Positions 35,161 through 45,882 of a stretch of 64,000 nt of DNA are shown here, piece by piece. Each line of letters opens with the position of its first letter. Within the stretch, counting starts at the first letter, position 1. The position numbers were made by a program, and so were the translations under genes. Under the pieces are notes generated by a model. The model did not search any database. It saw only the letters and a program-made list of their open reading frames with translations, and was not told the DNA's origin. Origin of the DNA: Paralithodes platypus. Taxonomy: Eukaryota > Arthropoda > Malacostraca > Decapoda > Lithodidae. The DNA lies in contig CM064506.1 in assembly GCA_032716605.1 (NCBI GenBank), forward strand, positions 16,751,779-16,815,778, in the 5' to 3' direction.

Positions 35161-35685
35161 CGTTATTATACATAATTTATTAGGGAAAGTGAAGCTCTAT
35201 GGAATCCTTATAATATACTCACATAGATTCCGTTGTGGGAGAATAGTTTTGATAAGTTTTGTAACTCGATTTTGTCGATATAAATAGTCCCGCGCGTAAA
35301 CAAACTCAGTCCCGCAATCTTGAGAGTTCTGCTACGGACGTGTTCATGTTTACAAAAAGTGTTCGGAATGGAGTACACTCGCTACGGTAAAGTGTTATGT
35401 TGTACAAAGATGTTACTGTATGTCTAATATATGAACCCACAGTAGCTGGCATGCAAGGGCTAGTGTTGTACCCCACGTACTGGGTCTAGGTTAGGTTAGG
35501 TTAGGTTGTTTGGTTAGGTTAATATACTAGGTCTCGGAAACAAGATTCGTAGTTGCGGTAGTACTGTATTTACATCAAAACTATAGTTAACTATCAAAAC
35601 TATTCTCCCACAGTGGAATCTATGTGAGTATATTATAAGGATTCCATAGAGCTTCACTTTCCCTAATAAATTATGTATAATAACG
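35161..35685. repeat. Inverted repeat, two 94-bp arms
   Basis: 35161-35254 and 35592-35685 are reverse complements with only two mismatches (both contain CCTTATAATATACTCACATA or its complement). The loop contains one telomere-like block and a single copy of the unit tandemly repeated at 37158-37412, in opposite orientation. Confidence 0.9.
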
Positions 35686-36198
35686 TCGCGAGTCTTTTCA
35701 AAAAAATTACCGGAAAAACTCCATTTTTATGTCACAAATTTTCCCATGGATTTTGTTATTTTTCCCTGTTAGTTTTCATCAATATATATTGTTTGGAAAT
35801 AATTACAACCCTCGGCGAAACCGTTTTCCCCATTATACAATGATCTTAAGACACGCCGCCCGATAGTGGGGAGGGCTATGAAGTACAGAGAAAATGAGGG
35901 GTTAAATGCGTAAAACGGCGATAAAAACGTATTTTAGCAAAACTTGGCTCGGGTTTTAAGGTATTTCAAAGGCCTAAAACCCAATATTTCGAAAACCCGA
36001 GCCAAGTTTTGGCCAAAGCTGGCTCGGATTTTGAGAGTTTGTAGACAAAAAAATTATAGTTACCTCATTTAGAAATTTGGCTCAGGTTTCCCGAAATTGC
36101 AAAGCCATAAAACACAAATTTTGAAAAAACCCGAGCCAAGTTTTGGCAAAACTTGGCTCGGATTTTGCAAGTTTTAAGAGTAAACAAAGATAAATGTT

Positions 36199-36674
36199 TA
36201 CCTATGGTCCCGTTAAAATATCCTCAAGTAACCTATCAAAAACTGTTCAGGGGACTGGTTAGAACTTGTAGGATGTTTAATTGAATGTCGGAAATCAGTA
36301 TTTACTGAGAAATAACAGTCTTAAAATGCGCTATGGGTCACCCAGGGTCCCTGCTCTCTTTTTCCCAGGTAATGTTGTTATGTTATGTTATATTATATTA
36401 TATTATATTAGGGTTAGGTTAGGTTAGGTTAGGTTAGGTTAATCTAATCGAATATACGGTAATATTTGTACATTTTGGGCAGTGGGCGGGGCCGCCCGGC
36501 CGCGCGTATGTGGCGGCGTACAGACCCTCCCGTAAAACATAGCGCATTTTAAGACTTATTTCTCAGTAAATACTGATTTCCGACATTCAATTAAACATCC
36601 TACAAGTTCTAACCAGTCCCCTGAACAGTTCTTAATAGGTTACTTGAGGATATTTTAACGGGACCATAGGTAAA
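36199..36674. repeat. Inverted repeat, two ~137-bp arms with TTAGG loop
   Basis: 36199-36335 and 36538-36674 are near-perfect reverse complements (TTACCTATGGTCCCGTTAAA against its complement). The 202-bp loop contains ATTATATTATATT and five GGTTA units, then a CG-rich run. Confidence 0.9.
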
Positions 36675-37157
36675 TTTTTACCTAAACAAATTACAGAAAC
36701 CTAATTTAGAATTTTGGCTCATGTTTCCCTAAATTGCAAACCCCAACAAGCATAATTTTGGAAAACCCGAACCAATTTTTGGCAAAACTTGGATCGTATT
36801 TTGAGAATCGAAAAAGACTAACGAAATGTCGGAAATCGGCTCATGATTTCCCTAATTGCAAAGCTAAATAGCCTAACCAGATTTATCGAAAACGTAGCAC
36901 TTATTTAAATCATAAATATCCAGTAACATAGACCTAGTACATTGGATACAAGCCTAATCCACACCTAACGCCTACAATGTGTCCGTAGTACCTAGTAGGC
37001 CTACGTGGGATACAACACGAACCCTTACCGCCGCCCATTTAGTATTCGGGCGTATCTGTAAATAGGCTACCCTACTACTGCAACTACGAATCTTGTTTCT
37101 GAGACCTAGGCCTAGTATATTAACCTAACCAAACAACCCAAGCTAACCTAACCTAGA

Positions 37158-37412
37158 CCCAGTACGTGGGATACTAAACTAGCCCTTGCATGCCAGCAAC
37201 AGCGGATTCATAGTACCCAGTACGTGGCATACTAAACTAGCCCTTGCATGCCAGGTAGAGCAGATTCATAGTAGGCTACTCAGTACGTGGCATACTAAAC
37301 TAGCCCTTGCATGCCAGGTACAGCGGATTCATAGTACAGTACTCAGTACGTGGCATACTAAACTAGACCTTGCATGCCAGGTAGAGCGGATTCATAGTAC
37401 TCAGTACGTGGT
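37158..37412. repeat. Tandem array, ~60-bp unit, four full copies plus a partial
   Basis: Units start CCCAGTACGTGGGATACTAA and include GCCCTTGCATGCCAG and GGATTCATAGTA; starts are at about 37158, 37219, 37280, 37344 and 37400 (partial). A single inverted copy lies at about 35430-35490. The frame across the array is an artefact of the repeat. Confidence 0.88.
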
Positions 37413-37740
37413 ATTTATTACCCATTAATTTCCGGAAGTTTAAACCTATGCGTAAAAATCTTACCTCTTACACGTCACATCAGTAGTCAAGCACCCATGT
37501 TCTAAATGGCGTGTGTACGAATCGGTGCCGTCTAGGCCTATAGGAAGGTATTGACAACCATGTTACAAAAAAATTCCATTTTAGTACCATAGCCTAGGCT
37601 ATATTTTTATTAGGTTTTGCCGAGCTGGCTGAAAGTTGTTCGATATAGTTTTGCCGAGGGTTGAAACTAATTTTACTATGATGCTTAGAGCATATAGATT
37701 CCATATCTGTCTTCAAATATGTCAAAATAATTGGTGACCA

Positions 37741-38224
37741 ATAAATGGAGTTAGCCTAGGCCTATACTAAATTAGATTATTAGGCTACCTAACATTTTTC
37801 CAATTACTTAGCCGGTAAACCTGACTTTTTGGACCGACAGCGATTTCAGTAAGTTTTATTTTTATTTTTTATATTTTTCGGTAAGATTTTACGGTGTGAC
37901 GGTTACAAGCCCCATCGATGTTTGTGTAGCCTATAGGTATGTTATATAATAGTCTTCAGTCCTATATATGTCCTTCCCTTCGCAAATGTATTATATGGGA
38001 GATATAGGGTAAAACACAGAGTCTTGTCTGCATAATGACAAGTCCTGTTTTTCAAGGTTAGTTTCTATCCACGTATTACTTTTAGGTTAGGTTAGGTTAG
38101 GTTTCTTAGTTAGGTTCATGACAAGGTATCAGCTGGTAGGTATGGGATAAACTAGGGACACATACAAGCTGCAGGCCAGGTAAGGGTTATTCTTGTATCC
38201 AACGTTCTAGGTTAGGTTACTGTT
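37741..38224. other. Intergenic stretch
   Basis: No gene. It contains a GGTTAGGTTAGGTTAGG block at about 38083-38101 and AGGCCTA palindromes. Confidence 0.4.
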
Positions 38225-38975
38225 TTTTTACTTCAAAAAATCGCTAAACCCGAGCCAAGTTTTGGCAAATTTTGGGGTTTAATGGGTTTAAAAAAACATG
38301 AAAACTCGAGCCAACTCTCAAAATTCAATTAGTTTTTTTTTACTTTGAAAAATGCCAAAAGCCGAGCCAACTTTTTTTCCCAATTTTGGAGTTATTGTAC
38401 TCTGAAAAATACCCAAATCCGAGCCAACTTTTGCCAAAACTTGGCTCGGATTTTCACATTTTAACGTTTTCTTACTTTTGTATATTTTATTTTCAGAGTT
38501 CTTCCCATATTACCCCTATTTTTCCCCCGCAATTTCCCTGATCTTCATAGCCCTCCCCACTAGTGGGGGCCGTGTTTTTAGATTGTTGGATAATGGGTAA
38601 ATACTCATTTGCGACAGTCCTTGGTATAAAACAACACTGTATATCAAAGAAAAAAAAAAAAAAAAAAAAAAACACATGCTAAAACTTGTGACTGTCACAC
38701 CATATCAATTTACCTATTTTTCCTTCAGATATAGTGTTGTTTTATAATGAAGAGGGGCTGAAATGAGTATTTACCCATTATCCAACAATCTAAAAACACG
38801 CCCCCACTAGTGGGGAGGGCTATGAAGTTCAGGGAAAATGAGGGGTTAAAAGCGTAAAAATACAATAATATAGCATGTATCAAAACTTGGCTCGGGTTTT
38901 CCTAAATTGCAAACCCATAAAACCCAATTTTGTGAATACCCGAGCCAACTTTTGACGAAAGCTGGCTCGGATTTC
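38225..38975. repeat. GAGCCAAG/CTTGGCTC motif cluster with a 77-bp-arm inverted repeat
   Basis: The motif CGAGCCAA(G/C)TTTTGGC and its complement occur repeatedly at 38240-38455 and 38880-38970. Between them lies an inverted repeat: 38533-38609 (TTCCCTGATCTTCATAGCCC) pairs with 38764-38845, with a poly(A) run at 38650-38672 in its loop. The block GGGGAGGGCTATGAAG next to the motif cluster recurs at 35866 and 38809, so the cluster is a repeated module. Confidence 0.8.
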
Positions 38976-39004
38976 ACGGGGTGGAGTGGGTAGCCTAATA
39001 TCTT

Positions 39005-39860
39005 CTTCTTCTTCTTCTTCTTCTTCTTTAGAACCCGCCCGCAGACCGTGCAGATCCACAGGGCTGACCTTTGTATCGGTACTGGCTCAGAAACGTTAGT
39101 AGGAGGGAAAGTTTAGAGTAGAAGGATAGTTTAAGAGAATTTTTTTTTTTTTTTAATAAACCCCCCCCCTCACTTCCTCCTCCCTCCCCCCCCTCCCTCA
39201 CCCATTTCTCTTCCTCCACATTTTCTCCAACATCCTCTTCATCATCTCCATGTCTTGTGTTTCCATCTCCTGTGTTAACCCCAATAGCGCCCCTACCCCT
39301 CTATCTTCCCTCTGCTTAATCTCCTCCCACCCCCTCTCCCCAACTCTATTCCTCATGTACCTCTCCAACTCCTCTCTCTCCTCATTATATCTTGTACATT
39401 CGGTTACTATGTGTTCTACATCCTCCACTATTGGGTCTCCTCCCATTTCACATTGACTGCAGTGCGGTCCCACTCCATTCCATCTCCTTGTTCTCTCATT
39501 CGTTTCTAGCGATCCTGTTCTTGCTTTAAATAGGAGTTTCGATCCCCATCCCCCATCATAGTACAGTTCTCTAGCTGGTTTTTCCTTCTCTCTATAATAT
39601 GCCAGCGTGGCTTTATTTTCTACCCCCTCCCTCCATCTTCTTCTCCCCTCCTCCTTTATCCCTTTCTCTATCTCTCTGACACATCCCCTCCCATTCTCTA
39701 GTATGACCCCCTCCTCTCTCTCATTTCTTTTTCTAAATTCCCCTCCCACCCGGTCCTGTTTTATATTTATCCTCCCCAATCTTTTCTTGCACTCTCTGTT
39801 CCATTTACTTTGCTCGCTCGCCCATCTGTATACCTTCCCCGGCCACCTCATGTTATAAAA
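39005..39860 (-). mobile_element. (GAA)n-tailed LINE, copy 2 (C-terminal part)
   Basis: The minus-strand frame 39851-39198 (217 codons) is the cleanest C-terminal sequence of this family. It contains KVYRWASEQSKWNRECKKRLG, VENKATLAYYREKEKPAREL and WGSKLLFKARTGSLETNERT. Then comes the zinc knuckle CSQCEMGGDPIVEDVEHIVTEC and a charged tail ending WRKRNG. The 3' UTR follows and the tail appears as (CTT)n at 39002-39028. The copy is 5'-truncated just after the region beyond the reverse transcriptase; no target duplication was identified. Confidence 0.88.
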
Positions 39861-39880
39861 ATAGTCAACTTTGGGAAGAC

Positions 39881-40068
39881 ATTAGCCTAACCTAACAACC
39901 TTACCTAACCTAACCTAGTATTATGGGTGGCCATCCCCCCGATGGTTGAGTAAGGCTATTTTTTATTATTTTAAATGTGCTAGGCTATTAGCCTAGCCTA
40001 ACCTAACAACCTTACCTAACCTAACCTAGTATATGGGTGGGGGCTGCCGCCCCCGCTGGTTAGGTTGT

Positions 40069-40103
<35 letters not shown>

Positions 40104-40205
40104 ACTAGGCCTAGGCTAGGCTATTAGCCTAACTTAACAACCTAACCTAACCTAACCTAGTATATGGGTGGGGGCTGCCGTTCCCACACCCCCGCTGGTT
40201 GGGTA
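39881..40205 (-). repeat. Three TTAGG-bearing terminal modules
   Basis: Modules at about 39881-39950, 39985-40070 and 40115-40205 read CCTAACCTAACCTAGTAT, then GGGTGG and a GC hairpin (GGGGGCTGCCGCCCCCG), then GCTGGTTG. The mirror-image module lies at 34867-34965 (CAACCAGCGGGGG, then AATACTAGGTTAGG). They look like ends of one repeat family. Poly(T) occupies 40071-40099. Confidence 0.75.
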
Positions 40206-40243
40206 CTGGCTGAAAAACTTATTGTTTTACAGTATAGGCTAGC

Positions 40244-41985
40244 CTATACTACAGTTAGTATAAGTAGAAATGATGTGCTTAAGGAAATTGACAGACTGAA
40301 ACCTCAAAAATCGCCTGGTCCTGACGAGGTATATGCTAGAGTATTAAAAGAATGCAGAGATGAGTTAAGTAGCCCATTAGCATTTTTATTTAACAAGTCT
40401 TTAGAAACAGGTTTAGTTCCAGAAGCTTGGAAGCTTGCAAATGTAGTTCCGATCTTCAAAAAAGGTGATAAATCGATAGCATCCAATTACCGTCCCATTA
40501 GTCTTACATCAATCATAGGAAAGTTGCTAGAGTCTATTATTGCTAGGAAAATTAGAAGCCACTTAGACAAATTTAACTTAATAAATTCTTCTCAGCATGG
40601 ATTCACTGAGGGACGTTCTTGCCTTACTAATTTGCTTAGCTTTTTCTCAGAGGTATATGAAGCAGTAGATAGTGACAAGTCATATGATATTATTTATTTA
40701 GATTTCAGTAAAGCTTTCGACAGAGTCCCTCATGAGAGATTGATGAGAAAGGTTGAGGCACATGGAATAGGAGGATCGTTGTTGGGATGGATTAGGTCAT
40801 GGCTAATTGGTAGGAAACAGAGAGTCAGCATAAATGGTACCAAGTCAGAGTGGGGAGCAGTCAAAAGTGGTGTCCCCCAGGGATCGGTATTAGGTCCCCT
40901 GTTGTTTCTTATATACATAAATGACCTAGATTTAGGTATAACTAGTAGGATAAGTAAATTCGCAGACGATACTAAAATGGGGAGATCAATTGATTCAGAT
41001 AGCGATATAGAGTGCCTCCAAAGGAATCTAGATACCTTACATGAATGGTCAGTAAATTGGCAGATGAAGTTTAACATTGACAAATGCAAGGTATTAAAGA
41101 TAGGGAAGATGCATACAAATGTTAAATATAAACTAGCTAATTTAGAATTAGAAAATTCAGACTGTGAGAAAGATCTAGGTGTGTTTGTTAGCAATGATTT
41201 GAAGCCTAGAAAACAGTGTATAAGCGTTCGTAATAAGGCAAACAGGATTCTCGGGTTCATCTCTAGGAGTGTGAGTAACAGAACTGCTGATGTTATCTTA
41301 AAACTTTACTTGTCATTAGTGAGACCCCATATGGATTATGCTGTCCAATTTTGGTGTCCTTATTACAGAATGGACATAGATTCATTGGAGAGAGTACAGC
41401 GTAGAATGACAAAAATGATCCATAATATTAGAAATCTTTCGTATGAAGAAAGGTTGAAGAAATTAGGTTTACATTCGTTAGAGAGACGCAGAGTTAGAGG
41501 GGATATGATAGAGGTGTTCAAGTGGGTTAGTGGGATTGACAAAGGGGACATGACAAATGTACTAAAGCTCAGTGATAGCGAAAGAACTCGTACCAATGGT
41601 TTCAAATTAGATAAATTTCGTTTCAGGAAAGATATAGGCAAATATTGGTTTGGGAACAGAGTTGTAGATGGGTGGAATGGACTACCAAGTGCTATAGTGG
41701 GGTCTAAAACGGTAGGGAGCTTTAAGATAAAATTGGATAAGCATATGGACGAGAAGGGTTGGGTGTGAAGGGGGATCAGCCGGGTTGGGCCAATCAGCAC
41801 TCTGCATACCCCCATAATCCTGCGTTAATCTCTAACCGTTTTGGTAAGATGATCCTCAGGGTATTAGAGTGTTGAGCCTATAATTGGGCTTTGTAATTGA
41901 ACTGGGGTTGTGTGCGACAGGGATCTGCCTTGCTTAGGCCAATCGGCTTTCTGCAGACTCCCATTATCTTATGTTCTTATGTTCT
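40244..41985 (+). mobile_element. CR1/Rex1-like LINE, 5'-truncated, intact reverse transcriptase frame
   Basis: The frame to 41768 encodes the RT and C-terminal domain without interruption: RLKPQKSPGPDEVYARVLKE, NYRPISLTSIIGK, QHGFTEGRSCLTNLL, IYLDFSKAFDRVPH, SGVPQGSVLGPLLFLIYIND, SKFADDTKMGRSI (FADD) and KDLGVFVSNDLK. The CR1/Rex1-type end follows (RRVRGDMIEVFKWVSG, FGNRVVDGWNGLPSAIVGS). The LINE sequence begins near 40244, in TVSISRNDVLKEID, so the endonuclease is missing. The 3' end has a CTTATGTTCTTATGTTCT tail. The uninterrupted frame marks it as one of the younger copies. A tail fragment of the same family is at 23770-23850. Confidence 0.92.
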
Positions 41986-42718
41986 ATATGTAGGCTATTT
42001 TAGTGTTTTAATTTTTTCTCCCTTAGCCTATAATACATTACAGCTCTTAATGACATATATAGGCTAGCAATGATGTAAATGCTCTAAAGGACCTATTAGG
42101 CCTAACAAGATCAATGGGCTAACTGTCGGTCCAAAACATCAGTAGGCTATATCCTAACCACTTAGCCTAAATAGGCCTACATCTGAGTGTTTTAAGATCG
42201 TTGGATAGGCTAATGGGAAATGGGAGAAATAACGATAATGATAGGGAATAGGCTCACAGCCCTATAATTACCGAAATAACATTTTCCGCAAATTGTAACT
42301 AATTTCAACTAGGCTACTGTATAATGAAGCAAACTACCTAGCCTAGCCTAAAACCAAACAGAAAAACCATGGGAAAATTAGTGGTAGTTTAGGTAATATT
42401 CCCCGGCCTAGGTCTATTAATATATTAATTATATTGTTAACTTAGAATCAGTAAATGCATTATACAAACCAGTTTTGACATGCTAACAGTTGGTGTTGGG
42501 CGTGAAGTATCATTGGTAACTGAAAACATCCACGAAATGGATTCCTAGAAATTTCGCCTTTGCTTTTGATTATCGACAGGGTTTATGGAGCTCCATTACC
42601 TTGATAGCGTATTTTTAGGGTTTTGACTACACAATTCAAGTCAAGATTTGCTAATTTTTCAAGTTTGACTTAAACTTTAATGCATTACACAAACCAATTT
42701 TGACAATGGGACAATGGG
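41986..42718. other. Intergenic stretch with a direct repeat
   Basis: 42440-42690 is repeated directly, with divergence, at 43070-43320 (shared GGTGTTGGGCGTGAAGTATC and TCAAGTCAAGATTTGCT). The copies flank the left arm of the next inverted repeat. No gene. Confidence 0.6.
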
Positions 42719-43341
42719 TAAAATTCTAGTTTCACGTACACAGCGACAAAAGGGAGGCGCCATTGTAAAGGCATAGCTTCCCGACCAACTATGAAGATCA
42801 GGGAAATTGCTGGGTAAAAGACGTAATATAATGATAATAAACTACATTAACGACATTAGCCTAACTTAACAACCTTACCTAACCTAACCTAGTATTATGT
42901 AATAGCTATGGTGCCGCATATGGGGAGATTTGTTTTTTGTTTTTTACAGTAGGTATAATTCCTTATAATGCATTTCCGCCGCTTTGGACATATATAGGAA
43001 TTAAGTATGGTATATGACAACTCTAAAGTAGCCATAGAAATTTATGAGTATGCTGTGAAAGCGAAACTAGAATTAAACCTGACAATGTTAACAGCTGGTG
43101 TTGGGCGTGAAGTATCATTATTATAGTAACTGATAACATCCACGAAATTGTGTTCGTAACTAAGAAAAGGATTCGCTTTTCCATTTGATTTTCGACAGCG
43201 CTTATATAGCTCCATTACCTTCCCAACTTCGAAGCGCATTTTTACCAAGTTATGATCTTCAACAGCTGGCAGGATTTTGACTACACTAACCAAGTCAAGA
43301 TTTGCTATTTTTTTTAGTTTTACTTCATTTACTTACATTTA

Positions 43342-44224
43342 CAAGAACAGGATCGCTAGAAACGAATGAGAGAACAAGGAGATGGAATGGAGTGGGACCG
43401 CACTGCAGTCAATGTGAAATGGGAGGAGACCCAATAGTGGAGGATGTAGAACACAGTAACCTAATGTACAAGATATAATGAGGAGAGAGAGGAGTTGGAG
43501 AGGTACATGAGGAATAGAGTTGGGGAGAGGGGGTGGGAGGAGATTAAGCAGAGGGAAGATAGAGGGGTAGGGGCGCTATTGGGGTTAACACAGGAGATGG
43601 AAACACAAGACATGGAGATGATGAAGAGGATTGTTTTTGTAGATGTTTAGGTGACAATCACCACGGTCGATCTGGGGATCCGCCGCTGATGAGCTCGTCC
43701 TGGAATCTTTACGACTCTGAATCTTACGATTCTGTACAGGACTGAACATGCCATTTTTATCGGCAATAGCTCAGAGAAGAGTGTTGAGAGGAGAGAAGGG
43801 GTGTTGGAGTGGCTTTGTTATGTGTGTTTTGTCTGTATACGTCGTCAGGATGTCCCCTGACTGGGTGCAAGCATGTGAAACATGCTAGGACGTACTACCG
43901 CACCCACTAAATGTCCGCCGTGGCAGGGATTCGATCCCGGGTCTTTCAGATTCACACGCGAGCGTGCTCACCACTTGACCACCACGGCCACGACCACCAG
44001 GATGTTGGAGAAAATGTGGAGGAAGAGAAATGGGTGCAGGAGGGGGGGGGGAGCGGAGGTGAGGGGGAGGGGGGTTTATACAAACACAAAAACTGTCTCG
44101 TAAACTATCCTTCTACTCTAAACTTTCCCTCCTACTAACGTTTCTGAGCCAGTACCGATACAAAGGTCAGCCCTGTGGATCTGTACGGTCTGCGGGCGGG
44201 TTCTAAAGAAGAAGAAGAAGAAGA
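43342..44224 (+). mobile_element. (GAA)n-tailed LINE, copy 3, split by a tRNA-derived SINE
   Basis: Sequence from ACAGGATCGCTAGAAACGAA matches the C-terminal part of the family (zinc-knuckle region, EDRGVGALLGL). A deletion near 43455 breaks the knuckle frame. It resumes after the SINE at about 44002 (GTTGGAGAAAATGTGGAGG) and ends with the 3' UTR signature and (GAA)n at 44207-44224. Confidence 0.88.
43632..44001 (-). mobile_element. tRNA-derived SINE within LINE copy 3
   Basis: On the minus strand the head (about 43997-43912) reads GGCCGTGGTGGTCAAGTGGT (A box) and ends with GGGATCGAATCCCTGCCACGG (B box, closing pairs with the start). A ~280-bp body follows. A short AGGAT on both sides may be the target duplication. 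Good pairing of acceptor and T arm makes this the clearest tRNA-derived head in the window. Confidence 0.8.
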
Positions 44225-45170
44225 CTTGTCTAATCAGAATATGGTAACATTCAAGGAGACTACTGCTATGTACGTAGCTCTAAAACATGACGTCACTCAC
44301 CATTTGCGCATGCGTGAGAATCTTGGCCCAGCCCCTCTAATGTACAACTATTAGATGAAAATGAGATATATTTATTTTTAGACAAATGAGCACGTCACAA
44401 AAAGTCACAAAAAGAAAAATTACAAAACCTCTTAGGGAAGTGCCGACGTTAAGGCTAAACTTCCCGAATTCCAAGCTGCATTAGGTTATACTCTGCTGAG
44501 TGTCACCCTCTTATTTCCTCATTACAACATAAAATAAATGGTTTAAAACTAGGCTAATATAGTCTAGAGTCCTTTTATTTTAGCTTAGCCTATATTATCC
44601 GATTATCATAGGCCTGGGCTATAGGCTAGCCTATGCAAATGTTAAAAAGTACCGGAAGGCTTATGTACATTTTTCGGGATGGATGTAGTGTGCGGGCGTA
44701 CAGTCGTCATGTTTACTTAGCCTAGGTCGATCGCCACGGTTAAGTTCGCGTCTATTTTGACGGCGATTTTGGTTTAGTTCTAGTTTCGCTTTCACAGCAT
44801 AGGCCTACTCATAAATTTCTATGGCTACTTTAGAGTTGTCATATACCATACTTAATTCCTATATATATCCAAAGCGGCGGAAATGCATTATAAGGAATTA
44901 TACCTACTGTAAAGAAAAATAATATTTTCTCCCCATATGCGGCACCATAGCTATTACATAATACTAGGTTAGGTTAGGCTAATGTAGTTTATTATCATTA
45001 TATTACGTCTTTTACCCAGCAATTTCCCTGATCTTCATAGTTGGTCGGGAAGCTATGCCTTTACAACGGCGCCTCCCTTTTGTCGCTGTGTACGTGAAAC
45101 TAGAATTTTACCGCGATTTTTTAGGTTAGGCTATTTGCCCTCTGCTAGCAATATATACCAGTAAGCTATG

Positions 45171-45374
45171 ATGAGGACAATATGTCATGGGGGGGTGAGA
45201 CATATTATTATTGTATCCAATGGCAGCCAAAATAGACGGGAACATGATTGCAAGCGTCTGGCGCCGTCATGTTTACATAGGTCGATCGCCGCGGTTAGGG
45301 TAAAACACCGATATAAGTATCGTCGGTCAAGGAAAGTACCGATTTTCATTTGCACATTATGCATGTACTATTGT
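45171..45374. repeat. Dispersed-repeat member
   Basis: TGTCATGGGGGGGTGAG, then GTATCCAATGGCAGCCAAAA and GACGGGAACATGATTG, all recur at 30735-30960 and partly elsewhere. No coding potential. Confidence 0.5.
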
Positions 45375-45847
45375 ACTCACAGATGTCCTTCTGGAAGAGG
45401 CTTATGCCTGTGACTCCAGCTCTATAGCCAGGTCATTACTATCGTGACTTTGGCTTCGTGTGGTGGTTATTTGTGCTCTATAATTTAATTTACTTTCCTG
45501 GCCTTTCCACACTTTATCAAGTCTGGACTCGAACTGCACGATGGTATCAGCATTCACCACCTACTCTGGTAACTCGTTCCAGATATTTACTACTCTATTT
45601 GAAAAAAAAAAAAATCCTGATGTTGAGTCTTGCTCTCGGTTTGAATATCTTCTTTGAGTTGCCGCAGATGATGTCGCCCTCCCTCATCCGAAAAATCCCC
45701 TCCGTGCAGTCTTGGTCATACTTCCTGCTGATAATCTTATACCGGGTACACCTCGATCTGGTCCCCTCGAGATCTTCTATACGCCAGGGTTGGTAGGTTC
45801 AGCTTGCTGAGTCTCTCTTCATAGGAAAGATCCTTAAACTGAGGCAC

Positions 45848-45882
<35 letters not shown>

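Larger units (their letters stand above)
34430..37740. repeat. Large multi-layer inverted-repeat (foldback) complex
   Basis: Several pairs of inverted segments share a common centre near 36.2-36.4 kb. The 34480-34740 block (AACCCTCGGCAAAACCTAAT, itself tandemly repeated) pairs with 37550-37740. The 35440-35560 block (GGCATGCAAGGGCTAGTGTT) pairs with 37070-37200. The 36199-36335 arm pairs with 36538-36674. Telomere-like GGTTA blocks lie at 34918-34945, 35486-35520 and 36405-36441. No open frame has support. This may be a foldback transposon or a decayed large palindrome; which one cannot be decided here. Confidence 0.7.
42719..45110. repeat. Inverted repeat with ~340-360-bp arms around a LINE insertion
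   Basis: 42719-43078 and 44772-45110 are reverse complements over most of their length (TAAAATTCTAGTTTCACGTA at the outside, AGCGAAACTAGAA near the inside). Each arm holds a telomere-like block (CCTAACCTAACCTAGTATTA and its complement) and a CTGATCTTCATAG module shared with 38533. The loop contains LINE copy 3 with its SINE. Probably another foldback-type element. Confidence 0.85.

Noticed and set aside
37158..37412. CRISPR array
   Set aside because: The units are contiguous tandem repeats without unique spacers, in a eukaryotic genome.
37186..37428. 80-codon frame with a repeated STWHTKLALACQV segment
   Set aside because: It is a translation of the ~60-bp tandem array at 37158-37412, with no sign of selection or expression.
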